A DNA stretch of 64,000 bases from Mucilaginibacter lappiensis (GTDB taxonomy: Bacteria > Bacteroidota > Bacteroidia > Sphingobacteriales > Sphingobacteriaceae), in contig NZ_FTMG01000007.1 of assembly GCF_900155965.1 (NCBI RefSeq), positions 266,510 through 330,509 of the forward strand. Reading direction: 5' to 3'. A program made the position numbers and the translations under genes. Shown here in pieces: positions 45,396 through 54,339 of the stretch; position 1 is the stretch's first letter, and every line of letters begins with the position of its first letter. The notes under the pieces are model-generated. The model did no database searches. It saw only the letters and a program-made list of their open reading frames with translations, and was not told the origin of the DNA.

Positions 45396-45995
45396 ATGAA
45401 AACTACGGCTTCAACATTAACAAAGTTCACATTAGGGATATTAATTGCCGGAAGCATAGCCGCCTGCAATCAAAATAAAACTGCCGACAAACCTGCTGCT
45501 GCTGCTACAACAGCTTCGAGCGAGGTTAAAGAAACAATTGTGTACGTAAACTCTGATAGCTTACTCAACAAATACGACTACTTTAAAGATATGTCAAAAC
45601 GTTTGGAAGATAAAGGCAAAGCTTCACAGGGCGACTTGCAGGCTAAAGGCCAGGCTTTTCAGCGTGAGGTTGCAGAGTATCAAAAAAATGCAGCCACTCT
45701 TCCTGCCGATCAGCGCCAATCTACCGAGCAGCGTTTACAACGTAAACAACAGGAATTACAAGGCTATCAGCAAAATGCCAATGCCGAGTTTCAGAATGCG
45801 CAGGCTACTGAAAATGCTAAACTGTATGATAAAATAGCCGATTTTACAAAAGGTTATGCTAAAGAAAAAGGATACAAGCTGGTATTAACTTATTCAAAAG
45901 CAAACCCTACCGTATTATATGGCGACCATTCATTAGACGTTACTGCCGATGTGGTAAAACGCCTGAACGAAGCTTACGCCAAAGATAAAAAATAA
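45396..45995 (+). CDS. OmpH/Skp-like lipoprotein
   Basis: A 199-residue protein of the OmpH/Skp family, periplasmic chaperones that hold unfolded outer-membrane proteins. Unlike soluble Skp it carries a lipoprotein signal (LIAGSIAACNQN, lipidated Cys24). An Ala-rich linker is followed by ETIVYVNSDSLLNKYDYFKDM, a typical OmpH strand. A long coiled coil follows (about 75-155, rich in Gln, Lys and Glu), then YAKEKGYKLVLTYSKANPTVLYGDHSLDVTADVVKRLNEAY. A terminator follows the gene. The chaperone role is inferred from the family. Confidence 0.9.
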   Translation: MKTTASTLTKFTLGILIAGSIAACNQNKTADKPAAAATTASSEVKETIVYVNSDSLLNKYDYFKDMSKRLEDKGKASQGDLQAKGQAFQREVAEYQKNAATLPADQRQSTEQRLQRKQQELQGYQQNANAEFQNAQATENAKLYDKIADFTKGYAKEKGYKLVLTYSKANPTVLYGDHSLDVTADVVKRLNEAYAKDKK

Positions 45996-46015
45996 GTTTT
46001 CGGATGATGTCTTTT

Positions 46016-46039
46016 CAGATGTGCAAATATGCAGATGAC
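46016..46039. repeat. 8-bp-period word repeat, three units
   Basis: CAGATGTG, CAAATATG, CAGATGAC, the same word type as the element at 19939-20107, about 20 bases after the OmpH-like stop codon. Confidence 0.6.
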
Positions 46040-46074
46040 ATCGGCTTCCAAAAAAATCATAAAATATTAACTTT

Positions 46075-46104
46075 AAAAACCTCAACTTCGGCTGAGGTTT
46101 TTTT
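46075..46104 (+). terminator. terminator after the OmpH-like gene
   Basis: AAAAACCTCA and TGAGGTTTTTTT form a stem capped by a C(TTCG)G loop with one internal mismatch, followed by T residues. Confidence 0.88.
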
Positions 46105-46117
46105 AATTTAGAAGTAT

Positions 46118-46597
46118 ATGCAAAATACGGTTCACGAAAAGTTTATGAAGATAGCTATTGAACTATCGGAATATAACGTAAAACAAGGCACCGGCGGCCC
46201 TTTTGGTGCCGTGATAGTAAAAGATGGAATGATTCTGGCCCGCAGCGCCAACCGTGTAGTACCCACCAATGACCCTACCGCTCACGCCGAAGTTTCGGTA
46301 ATACGCCTGGCCTGCCAGGAGCTGGGAACTTATGATTTGTCGGGCTGTGAAATATACACCAGTTGCGAACCCTGCCCGATGTGCCTGGGGGCTATTTACT
46401 GGGCACGTATTGATAAAGTTTATTATGCCAATACCAAGGCTGATGCCGCTGCTATTGGCTTTGATGATCATTTTATTTATAATGAACTGGAAAGCCCGAT
46501 GGCCGAACGCAAATTACCTTTTGTTCAATTACTTCGCGACGAGGCCATGACGGCCTTTAAACTTTGGGAAGCAGCAGAAAATAAAACAGATTATTAG
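46118..46597 (+). CDS. guaD: guanine deaminase-like nucleoside deaminase
   Basis: A 159-residue zinc deaminase of the cytidine/guanine deaminase family; the likely reaction is guanine to xanthine. The zinc site is HAEV (His56, with Glu58 as proton shuttle) and PCPMC (Cys86, Cys89). The C-terminal ADAAAIGFDDHFIYNEL region matches the domain-swapped tail of Bacillus GuaD rather than tRNA adenosine deaminase TadA, and the length of 159 fits too. It is the only gene between a terminator and a REP-like hairpin. Confidence 0.85.
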   Translation: MQNTVHEKFMKIAIELSEYNVKQGTGGPFGAVIVKDGMILARSANRVVPTNDPTAHAEVSVIRLACQELGTYDLSGCEIYTSCEPCPMCLGAIYWARIDKVYYANTKADAAAIGFDDHFIYNELESPMAERKLPFVQLLRDEAMTAFKLWEAAENKTDY

Positions 46598-46609
46598 AAA
46601 CAAACAGAC

Positions 46610-46658
46610 TTGTCATCCTGAGCGTAGCGAAGGATTTATTAAGCGATCAGGATGACAA
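46610..46658. repeat. REP-like dispersed repeat hairpin
   Basis: TTGTCATCCTGA (46610-46621) and TCAGGATGACAA (46647-46658) are perfect complements around a 25-nt loop containing GCGTAGCGAAGGAT. It lies between the convergent guaD and S4-protein genes. Confidence 0.92.
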
Positions 46659-46664
46659 CAATTC

Positions 46665-47078
46665 CTATTCACTATCCTCTTCCTTTTTGTCAAAATAATC
46701 GTCTTTCAGATCATCAATTTCGCGGCGGTCACGTTTAGTCGGGCGCCCTGTACCCCTATCACGTTTTAATACGGGAGCATGAAACATGGATTTGAAGGCC
46801 TGCGTTTGTTCCACAGGAGTTATGTCATCATAAAAAATCACCGCGGTTTTGGCGTCTACCCGGTTCTCAAGTAAACCGGTTACACGTACCACTTTTCGCT
46901 CAATTCCTTTAGCTACCTGGTAGGTGTCGCCCATTTTCACTTCGTATGATGGTTTGATGTTTTTACCATCCAGTTTTACACGCCCCGCCTTGCAGGCATC
47001 TGATGCCAGGGTACGTGTTTTAAAAAGCCTGATGGCCCACAGGTATTTATCTATCCTTAATTTTTCTTTTTCGGGCAT
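46665..47078 (-). CDS. S4-domain RNA-binding protein (Hsp15-like)
   Basis: A 137-residue protein with an N-terminal S4 domain (about residues 4-65: LRIDKYLWAIRLFKTRTLASDACKAGRVKLDGKNIKPSYEVKMGD). It resembles Hsp15 (HslR), which rescues stalled 50S subunits carrying nascent chains. The C-terminal part is basic, then acidic (KRDRREIDDLKDDYFDKKEEDSE). No partner genes are adjacent. The Hsp15 role is inferred from similarity to the family. Confidence 0.88.
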   Translation of the reverse strand: MPEKEKLRIDKYLWAIRLFKTRTLASDACKAGRVKLDGKNIKPSYEVKMGDTYQVAKGIERKVVRVTGLLENRVDAKTAVIFYDDITPVEQTQAFKSMFHAPVLKRDRGTGRPTKRDRREIDDLKDDYFDKKEEDSE

Positions 47079-47490
47079 GGGTAAAAGTCGAACTCCAAAA
47101 TTAAGAAATACTAAGCAAATTGTGCAGGTTCAACACATTCCCTCCGCTTACTTCAAAAGAAATGAAGTAAAAACATGCGTAATGGCTAAACCCTGTTTAT
47201 TTGCAAGAGTTTTGATGGAACCCTACAGAAAATCAAAAACTTGATCAGGTCATAGCTTTGTAATTATAGCGTTAATTTAAAGACAATTACTTAATAATTT
47301 AATAACTTAAATTTCGCATTATATAAAAGCTACGGCCTTACATTTAATCCATCATGAGAAATCCGGTTTACCCGGTTTGTAAAGTAAAATATTAGTTATA
47401 TTAGTTAATAAAAAGGCCCCTGAGGGTCACAACCTAAAAATGGATTTTGCAACCGGCTCATACCGGTCGACAATTTAATTCACAAACCCC
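47079..47490. other. noncoding gap upstream of the HAD-NeuB fusion gene
   Basis: About 412 bases between divergent genes. A direct repeat TATTAGTTA occurs twice in tandem near 47390, and small GC-rich inverted repeats (GGCCCCTGAGGGTC; CCGGCTCATACCGG) lie closer to the start codon. No gene or recognised riboswitch was seen. Confidence 0.45.
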
Positions 47491-48927
47491 ATGAATGAAA
47501 TATTAAAACAAAAAGCTGCAGGCATCAAATTATTGATAAGCGATTGTGATGGCGTATTAACTGATGCCGGAGTTTATTATGGCAGCAATGGCGAAGACCT
47601 GAAAAAATTTAACATGCGCGACGGCATGGGCGTTGAACGTTTACGCAAATATGCAGGTGTACAAACCAGCATCATTACCGGCGAATTATCACCATCCATA
47701 GCCAAAAGGGCCGAAAAATTACAAATAACGGAGCTGCATTTAGGCATAAAAGACAAAGTAGTTGTTTTTAAGGATATCTGTAACCGTTTGAACCTACAGC
47801 CAGAACAAGTGGCCTATATAGGTGACGATTATAATGACCTGGAAGTAATGAGACTGGCAGGCTTAACAGCATGCCCTGCAGATGCTCTGCCCCAAATCAA
47901 AAACCAGGTGGATATCCTCTGTACATTGAACGGTGGTGAAGGATGCTTTCGTGAATTTGCCGAACTGATCATCGATTCAAAAAGTAACGCGTTTTCGGCC
48001 AGCAGCCTTAATGGTACTATTACCTTAAATAATGGCCGCGTGATAGGTAAAGGTCAGCCCAGCTATATCATTGCCGAAATTGGCATTAACCACAATGGCT
48101 CACTGGAAACAGCAAAAAAACTGATTGATGAAGCGGTGGCTGCGAAAGCTGATGCCGTTAAATTTCAGAAACGTACACCTGAGATCTGTGTGCCCAAAGA
48201 TCAGTGGGAATTGATGCGCGATACCCCCTGGGGCCGTATAACCTACATTGATTACAAACGCAAAACAGAATTTGGTATTGCAGAATATGCTACCATAGAC
48301 CAGTATTGTAAAAAACTGGGTATCGACTGGTTTGTGTCTGCCTGGGACGCGCCGTCGGTTGATTTTATGGAACAGTTTGATACTGTACTTTACAAACTGG
48401 CATCGGCATCATTAACTGATTTTACCCTGATACAACGTATTTTGGAAACCGGTAAACCGCTAATGCTGTCAACTGGAATGTCGACAATCAAAGAGATCGA
48501 GGCTACCATGAACTATATCATGGCGTTTGATGAAAATTATCCGTTGTTCATCGCGCATTCTACCTCGGCCTATCCATGCCCGCTGCAGGAACTTAACCTA
48601 AAAATGATACAAACACTGGAAGCTAAGTATCCTGGTGTCCCGATTGGTTATTCGGGCCACGAAACCGGGCTGGCCACTACTGTAGCTGCTGTTACCCTGG
48701 GTGCTACCTTTGTAGAGCGTCACTTTACACTTGACCGCGCCATGTGGGGATCTGACCATGCTGCTTCTGTAGAACCACAAGGCTTGCAACGTCTGGTACG
48801 TGATATCCGTGATGTGGAAACTGCCCTGGGCGACGGACAGAAAAAGGTTTACGAATCTGAGCTTGCCCCTATGAAACGTTTACGGGTAAACATTAGCGCT
48901 GAATATAAAGAGAAGCCGACGGCCTAA
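47491..48927 (+). CDS. HAD phosphatase (KdsC-like) fused to a NeuB-type nonulosonate synthase
   Basis: A 478-residue two-domain enzyme. Residues about 10-162 are a KdsC/YrbI-type HAD phosphatase with SDCDGVLTD (Asp18, Asp20) and GDDYND (112-116). After a linker, residues about 190-465 are an N-acetylneuraminate synthase (NeuB/SpsE) TIM barrel: IIAEIGINHNGSLETAKKLIDEAVAAKADAVKFQ, SASLTD, LSTGMST, GYSGHETG (His390) and VERHFTLDR (His411). It would condense phosphoenolpyruvate with a hexosamine or hexose phosphate to a nine-carbon acid and remove the phosphate. The C-terminal SAF (antifreeze-like) domain normal in NeuB is absent; the protein stops where it would begin. No other sialic acid genes are near. 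The sugar is unknown. Confidence 0.92.
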   Translation: MNEILKQKAAGIKLLISDCDGVLTDAGVYYGSNGEDLKKFNMRDGMGVERLRKYAGVQTSIITGELSPSIAKRAEKLQITELHLGIKDKVVVFKDICNRLNLQPEQVAYIGDDYNDLEVMRLAGLTACPADALPQIKNQVDILCTLNGGEGCFREFAELIIDSKSNAFSASSLNGTITLNNGRVIGKGQPSYIIAEIGINHNGSLETAKKLIDEAVAAKADAVKFQKRTPEICVPKDQWELMRDTPWGRITYIDYKRKTEFGIAEYATIDQYCKKLGIDWFVSAWDAPSVDFMEQFDTVLYKLASASLTDFTLIQRILETGKPLMLSTGMSTIKEIEATMNYIMAFDENYPLFIAHSTSAYPCPLQELNLKMIQTLEAKYPGVPIGYSGHETGLATTVAAVTLGATFVERHFTLDRAMWGSDHAASVEPQGLQRLVRDIRDVETALGDGQKKVYESELAPMKRLRVNISAEYKEKPTA

Positions 48928-48938
48928 CTCATAGTAGT

Positions 48939-48988
48939 AATCCCGTATACTTTTACTTTCTGCACAAAAAGTAGAAGTATACGGGATT
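48939..48988. terminator. terminator-like hairpin between convergent genes
   Basis: AATCCCGTATACTT and AAGTATACGGGATT, with further pairing inside (TACTTT/AAAGTA), in the convergent gap between the HAD-NeuB and DUF4249 genes. No long T tract follows. Confidence 0.75.
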
Positions 48989-49009
48989 ATCCTTGTAAAG
49001 ACCTTTTTA

Positions 49010-49807
49010 TTACTTCACCGTAATAGTTTTAGTTTGAGTAGTGTGAGCGCTAAAATACCCAAGCACTAACGGAGTAATATTGTTAGGAGGATCAGAGGGT
49101 GTAACGCCTCCACCAGGGCCAGTATAATTTTGCTGCATGAGGGCAAACCAATAAGTATACATTGCTTTATCAATACACTGCATCTCTACAGTTACTTTAT
49201 CTCCCGGATTTATACCAATATCGTTTTCTATCAAATCAAAATTCACACTATTTCCATCCGTAAAATCGTCATTATTAACAAACACCCGCTTCACCTGTAC
49301 ACCGTTAACATACATCAGAAAATTATACTGATTTGCTACCCCTTTTGGATCATGGTAATTAATCGTTATTTTCCTTGTACCATCAATACCGTTAAAACTA
49401 CTTTTTGACGAGCTAATATACTTTAAAGCCACCAACCCGGGCATCACCGAGCTGGCTTTATAGGTTTTCCCATTGGTAACTACATTCATTGTATAAGTGT
49501 TTCCTGTAACTCCAATCATTTTGGGAGTTATGTAAGTACCGGCAGGCCCTTCAGTAAATTTATAAACATTACCAGCCTGATCATTAACAGTAACCATTGC
49601 TCCGGTAACAGGCGGGTAGGTGTTTGTATTTGAAACAGCTACATTAGTATTAAGCTTAATGGTCTGCGGGCCCAGCTCGTCGGTAATATTTCCTTCAATA
49701 ACCAATCTGTCTGTTGCATTATCCAAGCTGATATCAATCACCTTATTGCAGGAGATGATAGACAGGATAAAGGGCAGTAACATGAAATAAATTAGGGGAG
49801 TTTTCAT
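49010..49807 (-). CDS. DUF4249 lipoprotein
   Basis: A 265-residue surface or periplasmic lipoprotein of the DUF4249 family. The signal peptide ends ILSIISCNK (Cys20 lipidated) and is followed by VIDISLDNATDRLVIEGNITDELGPQTIKL, the family hallmark. The rest has Ig-like beta sequence (PPVTGAMVTVNDQAGNVYKFTE). ATG 49807 gives a normal lipoprotein start 16 bp after the TonB receptor gene; a longer upstream start would run into that gene. DUF4249 proteins pair with TonB receptors of this type in place of SusD. Their ligand is unknown. Confidence 0.92.
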   Translation of the reverse strand: MKTPLIYFMLLPFILSIISCNKVIDISLDNATDRLVIEGNITDELGPQTIKLNTNVAVSNTNTYPPVTGAMVTVNDQAGNVYKFTEGPAGTYITPKMIGVTGNTYTMNVVTNGKTYKASSVMPGLVALKYISSSKSSFNGIDGTRKITINYHDPKGVANQYNFLMYVNGVQVKRVFVNNDDFTDGNSVNFDLIENDIGINPGDKVTVEMQCIDKAMYTYWFALMQQNYTGPGGGVTPSDPPNNITPLVLGYFSAHTTQTKTITVK

Positions 49808-49823
49808 AGGATCATGTTTTAGT

Positions 49824-52157
49824 TTAAAAATTAAAATTCCAGGTAACTGATGGAATAAGCGTTGCAAAAATGCTTGTCTCCACCGCCTCTGTAGTATTAG
49901 GTACAGTTTTGCTATCTCTGAATGTTATACTATAAGGATCTCTGTGTGCATAAACGTTGTAAATACTGAATGTCCAGCTGGAGTGATATCTTTTATGTTC
50001 TTTTCCGTCGAGTGTAGCTCCAATATCTAATCTGTTAGATGAAGGCAGACGACGCCCGTTTCGTTGGGAATAAGAAAAAGTGGTGAGTCCACCCGAACTA
50101 TATTTTCCGGTAGGATAAGTAACCGCGTTACCGGTACCATAAATAAAGGTGCTTGAGAAAGCCCAACGTTTATTGAGTTGATAAATGCCAACAACCGAAA
50201 CATCATGTGTACGATCCTGTCTCGCGGGATAATAATGCCCATTATTAATGTCGTCAAATTTCCGCTCCGTACGTGATAAGGTGTAACCTATCCATCCATT
50301 GAAACGGCCATATTTTTTCTTCAAAAACAATTCGATACCATAAGCCCTGCCGGTACCATAGGTGAGCAGCGACTCTACATCCTGATTAACTAAAAGCTGG
50401 GAACCATCTTTATAATCAATCTGGTTCTGCATCCATTTATAATATACCTCTGTTGAAAATTCATAGGCATTATCGCTAAAATTTTTAAAGTAACCGGTTG
50501 ATACCTGATCTGCGATCTCGGGCTTTATATTATTACTGCTCATCACATACAAATAGGTAGGCGTATTGCTCGATGAATTACTAAGCAAATGAATGTTTTG
50601 ACTATTGCGATTATAGGACGCCTTTATTGAATTTTGATCGTCTATTACATAATTAGCTGTAAAGCGCGGTTCCAGATTTATATATTTTTTTACAAGGTTG
50701 CTTCTGGAGTAATATGTTTTTGAACTTATAGTATTACCTGCATCATCATAGGTTTTAAACGTTCCCGGCCCCATCAAAAATAGCCCGCTTAATCTTAATC
50801 CATAAAGAAAGGTTAAATGCTTACTAATATTCCACTCATCACTTGCATATAGGGCGTTTTCAAAATCATACCTCTTTTCAACATGTCTTTCGTTATAGCT
50901 TGAGTTTTTGGGAGATGTGATATCGCCTGGTGTGATATCATGTTGCAGTATATTGAATCCAAACTTCAGCGTATGCTGGTAACCAATCGAATACTGTAAA
51001 TCCTCCTTTAAATTAATATCGTTAATTTGAGACGTTGCTTTAAACGACTGAGCATTCTGAAGGCCTTCCACAACAAAGTTATAACTGCTGTAGATTACAG
51101 AGGTATTGGAAAACAAGCTATTGCTAAATAAATGATTAAACCTGAGCGTGCCGGTTTTATTTCCCCAGTTTGTTCCTAAAACATTTTTTAAAGCCAAAAC
51201 ATCCTTACCGAGGTAACCCGAAATATAGATAGCATTTTTATCATCAAAATGATAATTGGCTTTAGCATTAACATCATAAAAGTAAAGCGAGTTGCCTCTT
51301 ATACTTGTATCTGTTGTGAGTTTTAAAAAAAGATCAATGTATGTTCTGCGGGCGCTTACCATGAATGACCCCTTATCTTTTACAAGCGGGCCCTCAACCT
51401 TGATTCTCGAAGAAATAAGGCCGATACCGCCCTGTACAGCAAAATCTTTATCATTACCATCATTCATCTTAATGTCCAAAACGGAAGATAAGCGGCCACC
51501 ATACTCAGCAGGCATCCCCCCTTTATAGATACTGACATCCTTAATAGCATCAGAATTAAATGTTGAAAAGAAACCCAATAAGTGCGACGCGTTATATATC
51601 GGGGCTTCATCCAGCAAGATCAGGTTCTGATCTGAACCTCCGCCACGCACATAAAAGCCAGTATTACCTTCACCGGCCGACTTGATGCCCGGCAATAAGG
51701 TTATTGTTTTCAGAATATCTCTTTCGCCTAATAACACAGGTACCTGGTTAATTTGCGACATATTCAACTTCTCCACCCCCATCTGGGGCGATACCACATT
51801 TTCATTACTCAGCCGCTTGGCTCTCACAACAACTTCCTGCAAACCATTTTGGGGAGATAAGGATATATTAACAACCTGGTTTTTATGAAGAGATACTTTT
51901 TGAGCTATGGTATTATACCCAACACAAGTAAATAATAAAGTATATTCCCCTTCGGTAACGGACAGTGAATAAAATCCATAATTGTTAGTAGCCGTTCCAA
52001 CTGCCGAAAATTCCTGAAGGGTAACGGAAGCCCCTATTAGGGTTTCACCGGTAACGGCATCCTTAACGGTTCCGTTAATGGTAGCCTTCTTCTGGGCAAA
52101 GGCGGTAATGGTGGTCAGTATTATGAAAATAGTAAAGAGGGGGCTGGCCATTTGCAT
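49824..52157 (-). CDS. TonB-dependent outer-membrane receptor with carboxypeptidase-regulatory-like domain
   Basis: A 777-residue outer-membrane transporter. The signal peptide covers about residues 1-21 (ending AFAQ). A CarboxypepD_reg-like domain (INGTVKDAVTGETLIGASVTLQE) comes next. The plug (about 100-230) has VYIGRDIL-like sequence and GGGSDQNLILLDEAPIYNASHLLGFFSTFN, with KGGMPAEYGGRLSSVLDIK at its end. The barrel continues to the terminal aromatic residue (TWNFNF). It lacks a SusD gene but has a DUF4249 gene right after it. It is divergent from a LytS/LytTR operon that may control it. The imported substrate is not known. Confidence 0.94.
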   Translation of the reverse strand: MQMASPLFTIFIILTTITAFAQKKATINGTVKDAVTGETLIGASVTLQEFSAVGTATNNYGFYSLSVTEGEYTLLFTCVGYNTIAQKVSLHKNQVVNISLSPQNGLQEVVVRAKRLSNENVVSPQMGVEKLNMSQINQVPVLLGERDILKTITLLPGIKSAGEGNTGFYVRGGGSDQNLILLDEAPIYNASHLLGFFSTFNSDAIKDVSIYKGGMPAEYGGRLSSVLDIKMNDGNDKDFAVQGGIGLISSRIKVEGPLVKDKGSFMVSARRTYIDLFLKLTTDTSIRGNSLYFYDVNAKANYHFDDKNAIYISGYLGKDVLALKNVLGTNWGNKTGTLRFNHLFSNSLFSNTSVIYSSYNFVVEGLQNAQSFKATSQINDINLKEDLQYSIGYQHTLKFGFNILQHDITPGDITSPKNSSYNERHVEKRYDFENALYASDEWNISKHLTFLYGLRLSGLFLMGPGTFKTYDDAGNTISSKTYYSRSNLVKKYINLEPRFTANYVIDDQNSIKASYNRNSQNIHLLSNSSSNTPTYLYVMSSNNIKPEIADQVSTGYFKNFSDNAYEFSTEVYYKWMQNQIDYKDGSQLLVNQDVESLLTYGTGRAYGIELFLKKKYGRFNGWIGYTLSRTERKFDDINNGHYYPARQDRTHDVSVVGIYQLNKRWAFSSTFIYGTGNAVTYPTGKYSSGGLTTFSYSQRNGRRLPSSNRLDIGATLDGKEHKRYHSSWTFSIYNVYAHRDPYSITFRDSKTVPNTTEAVETSIFATLIPSVTWNFNF

Positions 52158-52303
52158 ATAGCACTAAGGTACCCGTATCCATCACCCAACTATTTTAATT
52201 TATACGAAACCCCGTATAAATTATAGCAAGTGCACTATCGCTTATACTAAAAAAACATAAGCGTTAAGCAAATTCAAATGAGCATTAATAAATTATTAAA
52301 CTA

Positions 52304-52337
52304 ACATTTGGTATAATAATTTACACATTTGGTATAA
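52304..52337. promoter_or_regulatory. candidate LytTR site: exact 13-bp direct repeat, 21-bp period
   Basis: ACATTTGGTATAA at 52304-52316 and again at 52325-52337. LytTR regulators bind imperfect direct repeats spaced about 21 bp apart, on one face of the helix. The site is in the gap between the TonB receptor and the LytTR operon, 53 bases before the kinase start codon. Confidence 0.65.
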
Positions 52338-52390
52338 ACAAAATTTACACCTTGTTTAAAATACCTATTTTTAAATGACCAGACATCCCA

Positions 52391-53458
52391 ATGAAACCTG
52401 AAACCGATACAAAGCAGTTAAATAATGACATGCTGATACAATTTTTAAGTAGTGCAAAATATAGAGTTTACAGGCATATCGCACTGATCTTATTTCTTGG
52501 AGTAATATTTTCAAGCACCAGAGACACCTTTATTGAACCAGTTAATACTTATTTAAAAATCACCTTCTTCCTGATCCTATTGTCACTGTTTTATGTTAAC
52601 ATGTATGTATTGATACCTCGTTTTATATTCAATGCCAGTTATGTAAAATATTTTATGTGGGTAATGGTGCTATTTAGTGTGGCATTGTTATTTTTTGTAT
52701 CGGGGAGATACCTGATCAATCCTTATTTTAAACTTCAATATAAAGGAAGTAACGAAAACACCAGTATCCTCCTCTTTACTTTTATTACGTTAATATTTCT
52801 GATCCTGATAGCTGCATCTGCTGCAATTAAATTATTCCAGCATTCTATAATTGTTAACCAACGGATTAATGATTTGGAAACGGTTACCATACAGGCCGAA
52901 TTGGAGCAATTAAAAAATCAGATTAATCCGCATTTTTTATTTAACATGCTCAACAATGTTAATGTGTTAACGCAAACCAATCCTGAAAAAGCGTCGCAGG
53001 TGGTCATGAAGCTAAGTGATCTGCTTCGTTATCAACTTTATGATAGTACCAGGAACAAAGTCTTGCTCACTGCCGAGATCCATTTTTTAGAAGATTTTTT
53101 AAACCTGGAAAAAATACGGCGCGACAACTTTGAATTTATTATGTCAAGAGAAGGAGGCATCAGTGGTGTACAGGTATCCCCTTCCCTTTTTATTACCTTT
53201 GTTGAAAATGCAGTAAAACATAATATGGATGCAGAAAACACATCCTATATTCACGTTTTTTTTAAAGTAAAGCACAACGAGATCAATTTTAATTGTATCA
53301 ACTCAAAACCCAGAATTGAAGTAACCGGTAATGGGAACGGTGGTTTGGGGCTTGGAAATGTAAAGCGAAGATTGGAATTGCTTTATCCCGAAAAGCATTT
53401 TCTCCAAATTCAAGATGATAAAGATAAATTTAGTGTTGACTTAAAGATTATTATATGA
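52391..53458 (+). CDS. LytS/YesM-type sensor histidine kinase
   Basis: A 355-residue membrane kinase of the His_kinase (LytS) type. Four hydrophobic segments lie at about 29-42, 55-76, 87-105 and 125-146. The phospho-accepting His181 is in KNQINPHFLFNMLNNV, the family motif. The ATPase part has FITFVENAVKHNMD (N box) and a glycine-rich end, GGLGLGNVKRRLELLYP. The stop codon overlaps the start codon of the LytTR regulator by 4 bp, so the pair is translated together. The signal is unknown. Confidence 0.95.
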   Translation: MKPETDTKQLNNDMLIQFLSSAKYRVYRHIALILFLGVIFSSTRDTFIEPVNTYLKITFFLILLSLFYVNMYVLIPRFIFNASYVKYFMWVMVLFSVALLFFVSGRYLINPYFKLQYKGSNENTSILLFTFITLIFLILIAASAAIKLFQHSIIVNQRINDLETVTIQAELEQLKNQINPHFLFNMLNNVNVLTQTNPEKASQVVMKLSDLLRYQLYDSTRNKVLLTAEIHFLEDFLNLEKIRRDNFEFIMSREGGISGVQVSPSLFITFVENAVKHNMDAENTSYIHVFFKVKHNEINFNCINSKPRIEVTGNGNGGLGLGNVKRRLELLYPEKHFLQIQDDKDKFSVDLKIII

Positions 53459-54177
53459 ATTGCATTATTGTGGACGATGAGCCTTTAGCCCGAGAGGCTA
53501 TCCAACTGCTTGCCAGTAAAACTCCTAATTTGCAATTACTTAATAGCTTTGGGAGTGCTAATGCCGCGGCAAAATTCATCAATGAAACACAGGTCGACCT
53601 GATTTTTCTGGATATTCAAATGCCCGGGATCAGTGGTATGGAGTTTGCCAAAATGATACCCTCAAAAACTTTGCTCATATTCACTACTGCTTATGCGGAA
53701 TATGCATTAGAAGGCTTTGAGGTTGAAGCTATTGATTATCTCATTAAACCCATACGGCATGAACGTTTTCTGAAAGCGGTGAATAAAGCACAGTTTTACC
53801 AGGATATTTTAAAATCAGATCATTCGAACAACAAAATTGAAAACATCGCCGAGGATTATTTTTTTGTTAAAGCCGACCGAAAGTATATTAAGATCTATTT
53901 TAAAGACATTTTGTTTATAGAAGGGCTTAAAGATTATGTGGTGATGCAAACCGATGATCAAAAGGTTATAACGGCCATGAACATTAAAACCATTCATGAA
54001 CAACTGCCTCAAAACCTTTTTGCCCGTATCAGCAAATCTTATATTATCAACATTAATCAAATAACTGCTTTTGATAATAATACCGTGAACATACGCAAGT
54101 ATGAATTATCTATCGGGAATGCCTACCGCACTTATTTTTTTGACGAATTTGTAACCAAGAAAATATTAAGCAGGTAA
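53455..54177 (+). CDS. LytTR-type response regulator
   Basis: A 240-residue regulator: receiver domain (1-120) with Asp53 in FLDIQMPGISGMEFAKM, Thr in IFTTAYAEYAL and Lys in LIKPI. The LytTR DNA-binding domain (about 135-236) contains KYIKIYFKDILFIEGLKDYVVMQTDDQKVIT and the KSYIININQI helix. It overlaps the LytS gene. LytTR proteins bind direct repeats, and a 13-bp direct repeat with 21-bp spacing lies upstream of this operon. The likely target is the divergent TonB/DUF4249 pair and the operon itself. Confidence 0.95.
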   Translation: MNCIIVDDEPLAREAIQLLASKTPNLQLLNSFGSANAAAKFINETQVDLIFLDIQMPGISGMEFAKMIPSKTLLIFTTAYAEYALEGFEVEAIDYLIKPIRHERFLKAVNKAQFYQDILKSDHSNNKIENIAEDYFFVKADRKYIKIYFKDILFIEGLKDYVVMQTDDQKVITAMNIKTIHEQLPQNLFARISKSYIININQITAFDNNTVNIRKYELSIGNAYRTYFFDEFVTKKILSR

Positions 54178-54339
54178 AGTTCCCTTCTGTACTATTTAAG
54201 ATTTACCTTTATCATTAGGCTTTAAGTTCTATAGCTTTAGCTTAATCAAATCTTGTTTCAAAAGGTTAGCTACTAATCGCCTAAATTCAAGCAATTCTCC
54301 CTAAAATTCCTTTAATTTGCCAAAAGTTTAATTTTACCA

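Noticed and set aside
46924..47244. 106-residue ORF antisense to the S4 protein gene
   Set aside because: Mostly a shadow of the S4 gene; the extension into the gap has no conserved feature.
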